This document shows positions 1 to 10,401 of a stretch of DNA of 64,000 bases, piece by piece (positions within the stretch are counted from its first letter, which is position 1; every line of letters begins with the position of its first letter). This DNA comes from Larix kaempferi (lineage: Eukaryota; Streptophyta; Pinopsida; Pinales; Pinaceae). The notes below the pieces were generated by a model. That model did not search any database and had not been told where the DNA came from. It worked only from the letters and a program-made list of their open reading frames with translations. The DNA is taken from positions 18,461,501 through 18,525,500 of the forward strand of contig BSBM01000307.1 in NCBI GenBank assembly GCA_027924585.1, given 5' to 3'. A program made the translations under genes and the position numbers.

Positions 1-10
1 ATCCAACATG

Positions 11-15
11 ATGCA
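11..15. repeat. Target-site duplication of element A, left copy (ATGCA)
   Basis: ATGCA directly precedes the TGTTGAGCCC start of the 5' LTR and recurs right after the 3' LTR end at 21055. Bases 1-10 are host flank. A longer relative of this flank (ATCCAACATGATGCATATAC-like) recurs at about 21094-21113, so the insertion landed in a short local duplication. Confidence 0.9.
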
Positions 16-1438
16 TGTTGAGCCCATAATTGGCCCTTTTTGATCATCATTTATCATCTTCCCTTCCCTTGTCCTACACCAATTATCTTGGCAATTAGAC
101 TTATTGTCCTTATCTTATTCCCCAATTTACCAAGGTATGGCCGATTATTGTTTTATTGTATTAATACTTATGATTGTGATAATTAAAAGCTGTGCATCTC
201 TTAATTTGTGCTAACATGATGCGACTTATGAAGGTAGTTGAGACAAATAGACTGCAGGAAGATCGGAGCTGAACAAGTCATGAAGGAAGGGACGTTCATT
301 GCTTGTAGAAGGTTCCTTGGGGCTCGAATCAGCAATCAAGGCACAGTTGTGACAGGGCAGTTGTAACAGAAATTGCTATCTTAAGTATGTCGCTGCTCGA
401 GTCCAGCTGTGAGCTGGAAGGACCGCCACTCTTGGGGCAATTAATAACTCTCTCATATTTGGATATTTCTGTTCTGCCACGCATTGTAACAGCTAGATTA
501 TTTAGGGCGCCTGAAGATCAGAGATCTTCATGGTTTCCCAATTATAGGATTAGATGTTACAAGTTGTATGTATAAATATGGGGAGTTGCCTCGACCAAGG
601 GGTTGGACAGCAAACAATTAATTTATTTTGTATTAGCAGCCAAGCCAAACTGTGTACTCATTCTTCTGTTAATATAAGGGGCTACTTTTGAGTTAAAGAG
701 AGTGTTGTTCAACCAGCGTCTCTGTGTGAAGACTGGGCCCGTCTTCCACAGAGATTGCTGAGTTAAATTAGGATTTCATCTTTCTTGTTGTGTGATGCTT
801 TGTTCTTTCTTTTGTACTCAGCAGCAATATTTATTGTGTGGATTTCTCAGTAAAAGATTACATTTCTGTGAGATTGGTGAATGGTATAGAATAACAGTCG
901 ACTGAGTCAGGGTTGCTTTACATATTTCAATTTCTGTTCACACTACCGTGTTCATCCTACAGTTGAGACGTGATCCCAGGAGCTCTTACAATTTAGCTTT
1001 CCTGTTATGTGTTGATTGATTTTTATTTCACAATTCAGTTTCTTAGAACAGTTGCTTCAGTTCCTTTCATTTGAAATTCTAGAGTAATGTTCAGTTCATG
1101 CTTTATGATTTCCAGCTTGAGTGGATTAGACAAGTGATTATTTTAGAATACGAATGAGATTTTCTTTTTGCAATCGTTGATTAGATCTGATATCATTTCT
1201 TCTTGATGCATAATAGAAAAGAATTATAGTATAGCAGTTAGAAGGCAATTGGGATTGCATAGATTCTTGGGATGAACATGGATGATAGAAGATAAAAGTA
1301 TTCACTTCTAATGGTTTTGTGTTTAAGCATATATTGTGCACTTATCCTTTGAAATAAAAAGACTTTCTCGGGTTGACAATAAATTTCATATGCTCTGTGT
1401 GTTTGATATTAATTTATCTGCAAATAGAGTGCTTGACA
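16..1438 (+). repeat. 5' LTR of element A
   Basis: 1,423 bp running from TGTTGAGCCC to GCTTGACA with terminal TG..CA. It pairs with 12025-12338 plus 19946-21054, which also sums to exactly 1,423 bp. About 17 substitutions and no indels separate the two copies. The LTR carries a TATA box at 571-578. The region holds no convincing protein-coding frame; the short frames inside it recur in both LTR copies and are LTR sequence. Confidence 0.95.
571..578 (+). promoter_or_regulatory. LTR promoter TATA box (TATAAATA), element A
   Basis: TATAAATA followed by a purine-rich tract lies in the middle of the 5' LTR and is repeated in the 3' LTR near 20188. The position fits the U3/R border that drives the genomic RNA of LTR elements. 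Assignment rests on the motif and its place only. Confidence 0.6.
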
Positions 1439-1441
1439 TTT

Positions 1442-1459
1442 TGGCGTCGTTGCCGGGGA
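1442..1459 (+). promoter_or_regulatory. Primer-binding site of element A (tRNA-Asp type)
   Basis: TGGCGTCGTTGCCGGGGA starts three bases after the LTR end. It is complementary to the 3' end of plant tRNA-Asp with one mismatch (T for C at the sixth base). This PBS is known from Athila-type elements. It would prime minus-strand DNA synthesis. Confidence 0.85.
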
Positions 1460-1548
1460 AGGATGAAAATTAAACACTAGTCATTAGTTGTATCTGATAA
1501 TTGCTTTTAGTCAGTCTTCTTGGTTGTTTTTGAAATGATCTGCTTCGC

Positions 1549-2085
1549 ATGAATACGAGGAGGGTAAAACGCGATCACCTCCCAACCCCCAAAACCCCAC
1601 AAATTACTAACAGTGCAGGTGGTTCGGGTCGTGGTCGAGGTCCACCGCTGGGTAGAATAACATTCATCGACGACCTTGTTGACAAAACTGATTCAGCTGT
1701 CAGATCTCGTCAACGGGAGACTCCTATCAAAAGAGGCCCTGCTGATCCTGGAGCGCCAGCATCAGGATCTACAGTGGAAGATACAGGAGCAGCTGTGATT
1801 CCTGCATATACTCCTGCTAAAGAAGGAACGGCTGATTCAGCTGTTGCAATTGAAGAATACGCAGCTGTTGCAATTGAAGAATACGCAGCTGTTGCAATTG
1901 AAGAATACACAGCTGTTACAACTGAGGTAAGGAACAAAGGAACAAACGAAGGAGAAGATACAGAAGAAAAGATGAATAACAGACATGAGAACGAAGAGGA
2001 AGAAGCAGTGGTACAATACCATCAGGAAGATGATTCCCCGCCAGAAACTATGGCTACATTGCAATTCCCAATACAGCAGCTATAG
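1549..2085 (+). CDS. gag N-terminal leader of element A, ended by TAG
   Basis: 178 codons from an ATG 90 bases after the PBS. The product is basic and Gly/Arg-rich at first. A 9-residue repeat (AVAIEEYAA type, about residues 98-125) follows, then an acidic tail with a run of Glu. The frame ends in TAG at 2083-2085. The next 12 bases are open in the same frame and lead straight into the ATG at 2098, where the conserved gag domain begins. The stop therefore most likely interrupts a once continuous gag-pol frame rather than separating two genes. The leader has no recognisable domain; in Athila-like elements it is the poorly conserved start of Gag. Confidence 0.7.
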   Translation: MNTRRVKRDHLPTPKTPQITNSAGGSGRGRGPPLGRITFIDDLVDKTDSAVRSRQRETPIKRGPADPGAPASGSTVEDTGAAVIPAYTPAKEGTADSAVAIEEYAAVAIEEYAAVAIEEYTAVTTEVRNKGTNEGEDTEEKMNNRHENEEEEAVVQYHQEDDSPPETMATLQFPIQQL

Positions 2086-2097
2086 GGGACAGCTCCT

Positions 2098-5000
2098 ATG
2101 AAAAACATCTCATCGTCGGTGTTACCTCGCTTCCATGGCAGGGCGGCAGAAGATCTAGACGAATTCCTTTTTGAATTAGATATCCTCTGTCGCAGCTATG
2201 ATTATGTCACAGATGCCCAAAAGTTGAAGCTTTTTCCTGCCACCCTGAAGGACAATGCATTACGATGGTTCATGAACCTTGGGGGAGGAACTGTTGCTAA
2301 TTGGAATAAGATGAAGCAGGTGTTCCTGGAAAAATATCAAGAATATTGTAACACCAGGGACAAAAGGGAGGATTTATTCAAGATGGTACAAAAGGAGGAT
2401 GAAAGTTTGGAGGATTTTGTGGAGAGGTTGCTGTACAATGTGCAGAGAGCTGGGCAGACGAACATGGGACTAGATGTGCTTAAGATAATCCTGCTCCGAG
2501 GGATCAGGGACGATTGTTTAGACATGCTAAATTTATTAGGAAAGGGAGATATCTCTAAAGAATCTTTTGATACAATTGTGGAATTATGTAAGAGATACTC
2601 CAGGGGATCTTCTAGGCATAACAAGCAGCATAAACGAGATAAGCTGGAACGTGATGTCTTCGAAAGAACACAGAAGTCATCCAATGGGGGAGCTACACGT
2701 GCGGAGATAGGCAATCTTCTTGAAAACTTTAAAACAGAAATGATGAGCTCTATCTCTTTAGAGATTGATGTCTTGAAGGCCAAGCAAAGACAGGCAGTGG
2801 AGGATCTCACACTAGGTGTGTTCTGTCCCCGATGTAGAAAGACTCATCCACTGAAAGAATTCCCTCTTGACAAAATACAAGTGTGTCAGCTGTGCGAGCT
2901 GAACCATGATATGAAAGAATGTCCCACATTGCCCCAGGTGAAGGCTGTTCTGCAGGAATCAACTCCAGAGGTAGATTCAGCCTACTTCATTGCACAGAAG
3001 AAACCCTGGCAGCCCCGAAATCAAGGTATGTCTCCCGATTCATTTCCATTTTTGAATAATTTGAATAATTGGAATACTAATATGCAAAATGTGAATACAC
3101 AATTCCCTTCAAATTATGCTCAGTGGAATTCCCCTCAACCTGCGATGCAAGGTTATAATTCATGGAGTCCTTGGACACAGCCACCACATCAACCTACTTC
3201 ATGGTCTCCTGGATGGAGGAACTTCCATCCTGGGAACCAGTTTCCTCAACCACCTCCACCTCAACAGTTACCGTATCCTCCATATCCTCAATTTCATCAA
3301 TATCCTCAATACCCACCTCAGCAGTCGCAGCTGCAGCTGCAAAATAATCCTGTTCCTAACATACCAATACGGCCTCAGCTGCGTGCCCAATCTAACCCTA
3401 ACCCAAATAATAAAGCAGTCCAGCAATTGGAAGCTCTCAATATGCCGGCCTACTCTCTTTCCTCTATACCTTGTAATGATATTCGCTTACGGTCTGGGAA
3501 GATAGTAGAACATGTAATTTCAGAAAATATTCCACCATCTGTGGATGACAAAGAAGAGAGTTCCCAGCATCCATTTGATCCGGTTCCTATCACTGAAGGT
3601 GCTGAGCATCCCTCAGATGGGATGGCTGAAACATTAAACGATAAATCAGATAACACGCAGCCTACCCAGCTGGTAAGGCAACCACCATACCCTGAGAGGC
3701 TGATGCTGCCAAAAATAGGGGGGCAACCTCAGTTCAATCTCTTAGGAGAATTGAAGAACCTTTATGTTAAGATTCCCCTTTTACAAGCTCTTCAAGATGT
3801 ACCTATTTATGCTAGAACTGTTCGGGACCTGTGCACTAAAAGACCGGGAAGGAAACCCAGAGATCCTCCTACTGTTCATGTCATAGGGAATTTATCTGCT
3901 TTAATGACTGGAAAAACCCCTATAACCAAGTATGAGGATCCTGGCAATCCTACTGTCACTGTACACATAGGACAAACGCAGATACCCAACGTACTAGTAG
4001 ATTTAGGAGCTGCGATCAATGTTATAACAATGGAGACTGTAAAGAAGCTTGGATTTACCAATATTAGACCGACCCCTACCATCTTAGAATTGGCAGACAG
4101 ATCCACCATCAGACCCGAAGGGATTTTGGACGACCTTGTCATTTCAGTAGACTCATGGGAATATCCTGTCGACTTTCTGGTATTACAACCAAAATCACAG
4201 CTGGGGGGACACCCATTGATCTTGGGGAGGCCTTGGTTGGCTACAGCTGATGCTTGCATCAGCTGTCGATCAGGATCTATGACTATATCTGATGGTATGG
4301 AAACCAGAAACCTCACCCTGTACCCTCCAGCACGGCCGAGTCTAGAAACTGAAACTTCCCTTTGGATAGAACAGGAAGAGGAGGAAGATGTTCAGCCATT
4401 ACTAACAATAGGGAAGGCACTAACCTTCAAAAACGAAATAGAAGACGATGCCATTAATAATTTCATTAGCGAACCTGCTTCAGTAGATAAGGAATTTTAT
4501 CAACTCCTGAACAGTACCCTCGGTAAGAAAGAACAAGAACAGCTTACGGAGGAAGCACTAGTCAATGACACAAACATAATCCCAGTTTTGAAAAACTGGA
4601 GAAGCATTCCTATTGAGGTAGAGCCTGGAAGAACTTTGAACATCAACCCTGGTCTCTCCTCAGAAGAACAGATGCGCCTAACCAATCTCTTGAAGGAACG
4701 TAAGGGGGCATTCGCCTGGGAGTATACAGACATGAAGGGTATTCCTTCCAGTCTGTGCACTCATCATATTTATATTAAAAATGACTCCCGGCCTGTATGT
4801 CAACCCCAACGACGCATGAACCCCAATTTGAGGGATATAGTGAAGGAGGAAATCCAGAAACTCTTGGAAGCAGGATTTATCTATCCTATTTCAGATAGTG
4901 AGTGGGTTTCCCCACTTGTAATTGTGCCCAAGAAAAATGGTAAATGGAGAGTCTGTGTCGATTATAGGGAGCTGAACAAAGCTACACAAAAGGATCATTT

Positions 5001-7131
5001 TCCTTTGCCCTTTATTGACCAGGTACTTGATACCCTGTCAGGGAAGAAGTTCTTCTCCTTCCTGGATGGTTTCAGTGGGTACAATCAAATCCAGATTGCT
5101 CCAGAGGATCAGGATAAGACCACCTTCACTTGCCCTTGGGGAACGTTCGCCTACAGGGTGCTTCCCTTTGGCTTGTGCAATGCACCTGCAACGTTCCAAA
5201 GAGCTGTGATTGGCATATTTTCTGAATTGGTTAATGATAGCATGGAAGTTTTTATGGATGATTTTACTCCCTATGGCAACGATTTTGAGGAAGCACTGGA
5301 AAATTTAAAGAAAGTTTTAATTCGCTGTGAACAGGCTCGCCTCTCACTAAGCACTGAAAAATGCCACATGATGATGAGTGAGGGGGTGGTATTAGGACAT
5401 TTCATCTCTACTGATGGTATTCAAGTGGATCCTTCAAAAATCAAGGTGATAAAAAATATACCAACTCCTTCAACTCAGAAAGAGGTGCGAAGTTTTCTGG
5501 GACATGCTGGGTATTACAGGAGATTCATAGAAAACTTCTCCAAACTTGCTTCTCCTTTGTTTTCATTGTTAATGAAGGACGCACAGTTTGTGTGGAGTAC
5601 AGCATGCCAGACAGCATTTGATAAGCTTAAAGAGAAACTGTCCACAGCCCCTATTTTAAGGGGACCTAATTGGACCATACCTTTCCATATTTCTTCAGAT
5701 GCTTCTGATACTGCCATTGGAGCAGTACTAGGACAGCAGGATGGTCAAGTACCTTATGCTATTTATTATGTTAGTAAAAACTTAGCCCCTGCTGAACTAA
5801 ACTATACTGTCACTGAAAAAGAATTCCTTGCTATTGTTTATTCTATTAATAAGTTTCGGCATTACATTACTGGGTATCCTACATTTGTGCATACTGACCA
5901 CTCTGCCATTAAGTATTTAATGAACAAACCTGTCACTAATGCCAGAGTAACCAGGTGGCTTTTATTATTACAGGAATTTGATATTACTATTATAGATAAA
6001 CCTGGAAAAGAAAATGTTGTTGCTGATTTTTTATCACGATTTACTAACAGTGATGATAGTTCACCTGTTGAGGATGCTTTCCCGGATGAACATTTATTCG
6101 CACTCTCAGCTCATTCACCCTGGTATGCAGACGTTGCTAATTATTTGGTTGCAGGGAAGCTTCCGCCACATATGTCTAAACGAGAGAAAAGAAAAATTAT
6201 TCAGCAAAGTGCCAGGTATTGTTGGCTCAAAGGCCATCTCTTTTACACAGGACCTGATCTTGAGATTAGAAGATGTGTAAGGGAAGATGAGATCTTTCAT
6301 ATACTAAAGGCCTGTCATGATGAACCTTGCGGAGGACACTTTGCAGACAAAAGAACAGGGCATAAGGCGTTGCAAATGGGCTATTATTGGCCGACACTGT
6401 TCAGAGATGCTAAAGGATATGTTCAGTCCTGTGACAGCTGCCAAAGGATGGGCCAACCTAATAAGACAGATCAGATGCCTTTACAGCCCCAAGTGGTACT
6501 AGAACCGTTTGATAGATGGGCATTGGACTTTGTTGGTCCTATCAACCCTCCTTCCAAACAGAAGGTTTACATTTTGGTGTGTACAGATTACATGACCAAG
6601 TGGGTAGAAGCTGTAGCTTTGGCTAAGGCAAATGACCAGGCGGTGATTGATTTTCTGTACAGTGAAGTTTTTACCCGTTTTGGGGTACCAAAGGAAGTAG
6701 TTACCGATGGGGGACCACAATTTATTTCACACCAATTTGAATCCTTGCTCCGGAAGTATCATGTGCAGCACAAGATAGCTTCACCTTATCATCCCCAGGC
6801 CAATGGTCAGGTGGAAAGCACTAATAAATTTATCGAAGCAATCCTTACTAAAACAGTTAAAAGCCATCGAAGGGATTGGGCTGACAGGCTTCCAGAAGCA
6901 CTGTGGGCATATCGCACGACTTGGCGCAACACCACAGGCTTTTCTCCCTATGATCTGGTATATGGAAAGAGTGCCATCTTTCCAATTGAATTTGAGATCA
7001 AGACCCTGAAAACAGCCATTGAAATGAACCTGGATGTAACAGAAGCCCAGAAAAAAAGATTGAATCAATTAAATGAATTGGATGAGAAACGGTTAGCTGC
7101 AGTAGACCAGACTGTGCTGCTTCAGCAATAG
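2098..7131 (+). CDS. gag-pol polyprotein of element A: Gag, zinc knuckle, protease, RT, RNase H, integrase
   Basis: 1,677 codons. Retrotransposon Gag domain lies at about residues 1-150 (ATLKDNALRWF motif). A degenerate double zinc knuckle is near 242-280: the first repeat has Phe in place of its last Cys, and the second is CxxCx3Hx4C. Retropepsin is near 620-760 with catalytic DLGAA at about 635 and an ILGRPWL motif downstream. RT is near 880-1110, with FMDDF catalytic aspartates at 1054-1055. RNase H is near 1195-1320 (SSDAS, EKEFLA, HTDH). Integrase follows: HHCC zinc finger at about 1401-1452, then D1477, D1537 and E1573, the last two 36 apart (D-35-E). All catalytic residues are present. 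The protein would assemble particles, copy the RNA and insert the DNA in the nucleus. The frame ends at TAG 7129-7131 before the integrase C-terminus. Confidence 0.9.
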   Translation: MKNISSSVLPRFHGRAAEDLDEFLFELDILCRSYDYVTDAQKLKLFPATLKDNALRWFMNLGGGTVANWNKMKQVFLEKYQEYCNTRDKREDLFKMVQKEDESLEDFVERLLYNVQRAGQTNMGLDVLKIILLRGIRDDCLDMLNLLGKGDISKESFDTIVELCKRYSRGSSRHNKQHKRDKLERDVFERTQKSSNGGATRAEIGNLLENFKTEMMSSISLEIDVLKAKQRQAVEDLTLGVFCPRCRKTHPLKEFPLDKIQVCQLCELNHDMKECPTLPQVKAVLQESTPEVDSAYFIAQKKPWQPRNQGMSPDSFPFLNNLNNWNTNMQNVNTQFPSNYAQWNSPQPAMQGYNSWSPWTQPPHQPTSWSPGWRNFHPGNQFPQPPPPQQLPYPPYPQFHQYPQYPPQQSQLQLQNNPVPNIPIRPQLRAQSNPNPNNKAVQQLEALNMPAYSLSSIPCNDIRLRSGKIVEHVISENIPPSVDDKEESSQHPFDPVPITEGAEHPSDGMAETLNDKSDNTQPTQLVRQPPYPERLMLPKIGGQPQFNLLGELKNLYVKIPLLQALQDVPIYARTVRDLCTKRPGRKPRDPPTVHVIGNLSALMTGKTPITKYEDPGNPTVTVHIGQTQIPNVLVDLGAAINVITMETVKKLGFTNIRPTPTILELADRSTIRPEGILDDLVISVDSWEYPVDFLVLQPKSQLGGHPLILGRPWLATADACISCRSGSMTISDGMETRNLTLYPPARPSLETETSLWIEQEEEEDVQPLLTIGKALTFKNEIEDDAINNFISEPASVDKEFYQLLNSTLGKKEQEQLTEEALVNDTNIIPVLKNWRSIPIEVEPGRTLNINPGLSSEEQMRLTNLLKERKGAFAWEYTDMKGIPSSLCTHHIYIKNDSRPVCQPQRRMNPNLRDIVKEEIQKLLEAGFIYPISDSEWVSPLVIVPKKNGKWRVCVDYRELNKATQKDHFPLPFIDQVLDTLSGKKFFSFLDGFSGYNQIQIAPEDQDKTTFTCPWGTFAYRVLPFGLCNAPATFQRAVIGIFSELVNDSMEVFMDDFTPYGNDFEEALENLKKVLIRCEQARLSLSTEKCHMMMSEGVVLGHFISTDGIQVDPSKIKVIKNIPTPSTQKEVRSFLGHAGYYRRFIENFSKLASPLFSLLMKDAQFVWSTACQTAFDKLKEKLSTAPILRGPNWTIPFHISSDASDTAIGAVLGQQDGQVPYAIYYVSKNLAPAELNYTVTEKEFLAIVYSINKFRHYITGYPTFVHTDHSAIKYLMNKPVTNARVTRWLLLLQEFDITIIDKPGKENVVADFLSRFTNSDDSSPVEDAFPDEHLFALSAHSPWYADVANYLVAGKLPPHMSKREKRKIIQQSARYCWLKGHLFYTGPDLEIRRCVREDEIFHILKACHDEPCGGHFADKRTGHKALQMGYYWPTLFRDAKGYVQSCDSCQRMGQPNKTDQMPLQPQVVLEPFDRWALDFVGPINPPSKQKVYILVCTDYMTKWVEAVALAKANDQAVIDFLYSEVFTRFGVPKEVVTDGGPQFISHQFESLLRKYHVQHKIASPYHPQANGQVESTNKFIEAILTKTVKSHRRDWADRLPEALWAYRTTWRNTTGFSPYDLVYGKSAIFPIEFEIKTLKTAIEMNLDVTEAQKKRLNQLNELDEKRLAAVDQTVLLQQ

Positions 7132-7494
7132 AGATCTAATTGGCATGACCGATTCATCAAAAAGAAAATCTTCCGTGAAGGAGACTGGGCACTATTATAC
7201 GACTCCAGATTCAAGAAGGATTTTAAAGGAAAATTACGCACAAGATGGCTGGGTCCATATTTGGTTGACAGGGTATTTGACAACGGCACTGTTCGCCTGG
7301 TTACCATTGATGAAAACCGTATACCATTACTTGCTAATGGCCACAGACTGCGACTGTATCGGAAGCCCATTTCGAAAGATGCTTCATTTCACAGATTGAT
7401 GCTGATCCAGACTATCAATTGGCACCAGAGCAGGAACTTTTCTCTACCTTTGCCAAACCTTAAACTGAAAATTGTATTTGCTGTACATAAATAA
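7132..7494 (+). pseudogene. Integrase C-terminal tail of element A, beyond an in-frame TAG
   Basis: The frame of the polyprotein continues without a shift after TAG 7129-7131 for about 120 codons. The piece carries the usual plant integrase C-terminal features: a basic stretch (KKKIFREGDWALLYDSR), then the TRWLGPYLV motif typical of the SH3-like end, finishing at a TAA at about 7492-7494. Homology to integrase tails and the conserved frame show that the TAG at 7129 is a premature stop. Loss of this DNA-binding tail probably disables integrase made from this copy. Confidence 0.8.
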
Positions 7495-7665
7495 TTTCTT
7501 GCTGTAGCGTATAGTTGTTGTTTTCTTTCTTTTTTTTTTGCATTTGATCTCTTTGCTTGCTGTCGTCTTTTAAAAATTTTCAGGGAAGCGCCAGGAGAAT
7601 GACCAGTTTGGGCCCGTTAATGAAAATCTCCCTGTGCCGTCCTTGCTCTAAAAAAAAAAAAAAAA
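7495..7665 (+). other. T-rich spacer and A16 tract after pol, element A
   Basis: Short non-coding stretch with a run of T near 7527-7538 and sixteen consecutive A at 7650-7665. The A tract directly abuts the minisatellite that follows. I see no coding frame. Confidence 0.6.
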
Positions 7666-8480
7666 TCCGACAGCTGCAACATATTTTCCGGCAGCTGCAA
7701 CATATTTTCTAGCAGCTGTATATCCTTTTCCAGCAACCACATTCTTCTTTTCCTGGTAGCCGTAATGCCCTCTTTCCGTCAGCCGTCAAATCTTTTCCGA
7801 CAGCTGCAACTTCGGCAGCTGCAACATCGGCGGCTGCAATATCGGTGGCTGCAACATTAGCGGCTGCAACATTTGTGGCTGCAACATCGGTGGCTACGAC
7901 ATTAGCGGCTGCAACATCGACGGCTGCAACATCCGGCAGCTGCAATTCCAGTTTCCGCGGCTGCCATCTCATCTTCCCCATGGTTGCCACCTCATTTTCC
8001 GCAGCTGCCACTCCATTTCCCAGTCGCTTCCACTTCATTTACCAACCACGGCCATTTCATTTCCCGGTAGCCGTAATGCCCCTTTTTCCGTCAGCCATCA
8101 ATCTTTTCCGACAGCTGCAACTCCGGCAGCTGCAACTTCGGCAGCTGCAACTTCGGCGGCTGCAACATCGGAAGCTACAACTTCATTTCCCAGCGGCTGC
8201 CACCTCATTCACCAACGGCTGCCACCTCATTGACCAGTCACTGCCACATCATTTCCCTGCAGCTGCCATTTCTTTCCAGTGCTGCAACATATTCTCCATA
8301 GTCGTAAAATTTTTCTCGCCAGCTGTATGTTTTTTTTTCCGCCGCCGTAAAACTTTTCCGTGACAGCCGAAATTTTCCCTGATATCGTAAATTCTTTTTT
8401 TTTCGGCTGCCGTGAATTTGTTTCCGGTGGCTGCAACTTCTTTCCCGCCAGCTGCAACAGCTTTTTCATCGGCCGCGTTA
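7666..8480 (+). repeat. GCAGCTGCAAC-rich degenerate minisatellite in element A
   Basis: About 0.8 kb of imperfect tandem repeats with a 16-18 base core of the form GGCAGCTGCAACwTC, often joined to TTTTCCGACAG or TTTCCCG stretches. GCAGCTGC is itself palindromic, so the tract is rich in small inverted repeats and PvuII-like CAGCTG sites. Low-complexity frames rich in Ala/Val or Leu/Gln run through it on both strands and are not genes. It separates pol from the additional frame. Confidence 0.8.
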
Positions 8481-9054
8481 TCATTTCTTTGGCAACTTGC
8501 AGTGGTAACTCCCGTGTTAACAGAAGAATTGTTGCAACCTGCTAATCATGATGCTGATTCATCCCAGTCATGCCGGCGAACTCATCATTTCAACCCCGAG
8601 GACGCGATGGCTTGTGTTTCACCGGCGAAGGAAATTAGTGCCTTATCCGAGTCATCATGATCCCACGTTTGACTGTGCACGCGTTCGGCTCCGTGACGTC
8701 ACCAACTGCATGCTCCACCAGTTTCCGCAGCCTTCCGACGCACAGTTTTATGAGGTATGGCTTTCATTTATCACGTGATTAAGCATTGATATCATTTAAA
8801 CGATATTGGCCGTACCTTCACTCGTACCACCATTTATACTTGATTAAACCTTTCCCTCGTACGACGTAATACTAATAACTGCCACCTTCCCCAATTCGGC
8901 ATGGAAATTTTAAACGCTTCTTTGTGCTTAACTTTCCGAATTAGCTCATTCGCTCAACGTCTCCGCTCAACGATTCGTGCATTCTCTGTGCTGCAACTTC
9001 CATTCTGGGATCCTGTAATCTGTCGAATAGCAGTCTCATCTTGCAGCCAGAACC
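8481..9054 (+). other. Spacer between minisatellite and additional frame, element A
   Basis: Unique-looking non-coding sequence of average composition. No domain is recognised in any frame. It would form the leader of any subgenomic or spliced RNA for the downstream frame. Confidence 0.5.
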
Positions 9055-10401
9055 ATGGGTATTCCAGTTCGCCATGAACCTTTTAATACCCGGGAACTCA
9101 GACGAAATCTGCAAGTTCTGGCCATTTTTCAAGCTGCTGGCTGGGTCGAGTTCTCTGAGCGATTGGACGGATTCGATCGGGACGCAGCCCTGCAATTTGC
9201 CTTGAATCTTACTAAAACGCACTCCACGGTGTGGGGGCTATGTATAGACGTTTCTGAGGTCATTATATCCGAGGTTACAACTATCCCGATGGTGGGAAAA
9301 CCTTGGTTTAACCGTCGAGTCCCTGCAACGGTTGCACGAGAAGAATTTTTACTTCCAGGGGAGCAAGTTGAAGCATCCAGGAGAGGGATTGCACTGAAGT
9401 CACTACCGCAGCCATGGGACCAGGTTGCTGTCTTCCTCAAGAAATACATTACCTGCGAAGGTAGATACCAAACTGTGTATAACTATGAACTTCCTTTGCT
9501 TTCTCATCTCCGTCATGGCATTTTGTTGAATATTCCATTTTACTTATTGCACGACTTGCGTCATATGGCAACATTTGTTCAGTCTGCAAAGCACCCACTG
9601 TCCTCTCTCACCCACCATGGCCTTATTAAGTTAATTATTGTAAGAACCCTTGCCCAACATAATATAACATGGGAACAATTTATAACCCGACCACAACAAC
9701 CTGTTCCCTTGAGGGTCATCCCATTGCAGCAATTACAGGTTCCGCCACAACAGGAGGACCGGAGTTCCTCCAGTGAAGTTGGGGGGAGGGATGAAACAGA
9801 AGAAGAAGAACTGGGGGCACAGGCAGGACCATCCGGGGTTGGTAAAACCACAGAGGAAGAACAACCAGGGGCACAGGAAAAGCCATTCGAGGTGTATGAA
9901 TCCCCAGCACAAGCAGAACTAGTGGGGGATGACACTGCATTTGAAGGAGAGCGAGGGGAAGCACAAAAAGAACCATCAGGCGACAATGTAGATGAAACCT
10001 TCGTGGAAAACCTAGATAACAGGGCAGCTCCGACAGCAGAAGGTGAAATTGGAGCAGCATCAAATGCTGCGACAATGGAACCTGAAGATGACGGAGCTAG
10101 AGCAATGGAAGAAGATATTGAGCTGGTCACATTCGAGTCTTCACCTGAGTGGGTAGGAGGAGGAGCTGTGATTGAAGAAGAACAGCATGGGGGGCAGGGA
10201 AATATTCCTTTAACTTCAGTTTTTCCCCCCTATATTCCAGCCCCACAAGAAGAAACACCACAAAAAGAAAAGTCACAAAAGAAAACGCCACAGAAAAGGA
10301 AGAGGGCCACCAATGAGTTTGATTTAGTAGCACCAATCAGAAGGAAACGAACTCGATCAATCACAGCAGCAGAGGCAGCTAGGAAAAAATGGGCAACCTA
10401 A
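9055..10401 (+). CDS. Additional frame of element A, N-terminal part (unknown function)
   Basis: 448 codons from ATG 9055, lying after pol where Athila-like elements carry an env-like or additional frame. Residues 1-200 look globular (patches such as GWVEFSERLDGFDRDAALQF and LSSLTHHGLIKLIIVRTL). Residues 220-390 are acidic low complexity rich in Glu, Gly and Pro. Residues 395-448 are basic, with a KRKR-type nuclear localisation-like stretch near 420-440. I see no signal peptide and no transmembrane segment, so a viral-type envelope is not supported. The frame stops at TAA 10399-10401 but stays open in phase beyond it. I do not recognise the family; some resemblance to plant 'putative transposon protein' domains is possible. 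Confidence 0.65.
   Translation: MGIPVRHEPFNTRELRRNLQVLAIFQAAGWVEFSERLDGFDRDAALQFALNLTKTHSTVWGLCIDVSEVIISEVTTIPMVGKPWFNRRVPATVAREEFLLPGEQVEASRRGIALKSLPQPWDQVAVFLKKYITCEGRYQTVYNYELPLLSHLRHGILLNIPFYLLHDLRHMATFVQSAKHPLSSLTHHGLIKLIIVRTLAQHNITWEQFITRPQQPVPLRVIPLQQLQVPPQQEDRSSSSEVGGRDETEEEELGAQAGPSGVGKTTEEEQPGAQEKPFEVYESPAQAELVGDDTAFEGERGEAQKEPSGDNVDETFVENLDNRAAPTAEGEIGAASNAATMEPEDDGARAMEEDIELVTFESSPEWVGGGAVIEEEQHGGQGNIPLTSVFPPYIPAPQEETPQKEKSQKKTPQKRKRATNEFDLVAPIRRKRTRSITAAEAARKKWAT

Noticed and set aside
387-575. Short frame in the LTRs of element A (also near 19892-20191)
   Set aside because: It lies within the LTR U3 region upstream of the TATA box and has no recognisable product.
9055-10401. 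Envelope gene of element A
   Set aside because: Position fits, but there is no signal peptide, no transmembrane helix and no cleavage site. Kept as an additional frame of unknown function.
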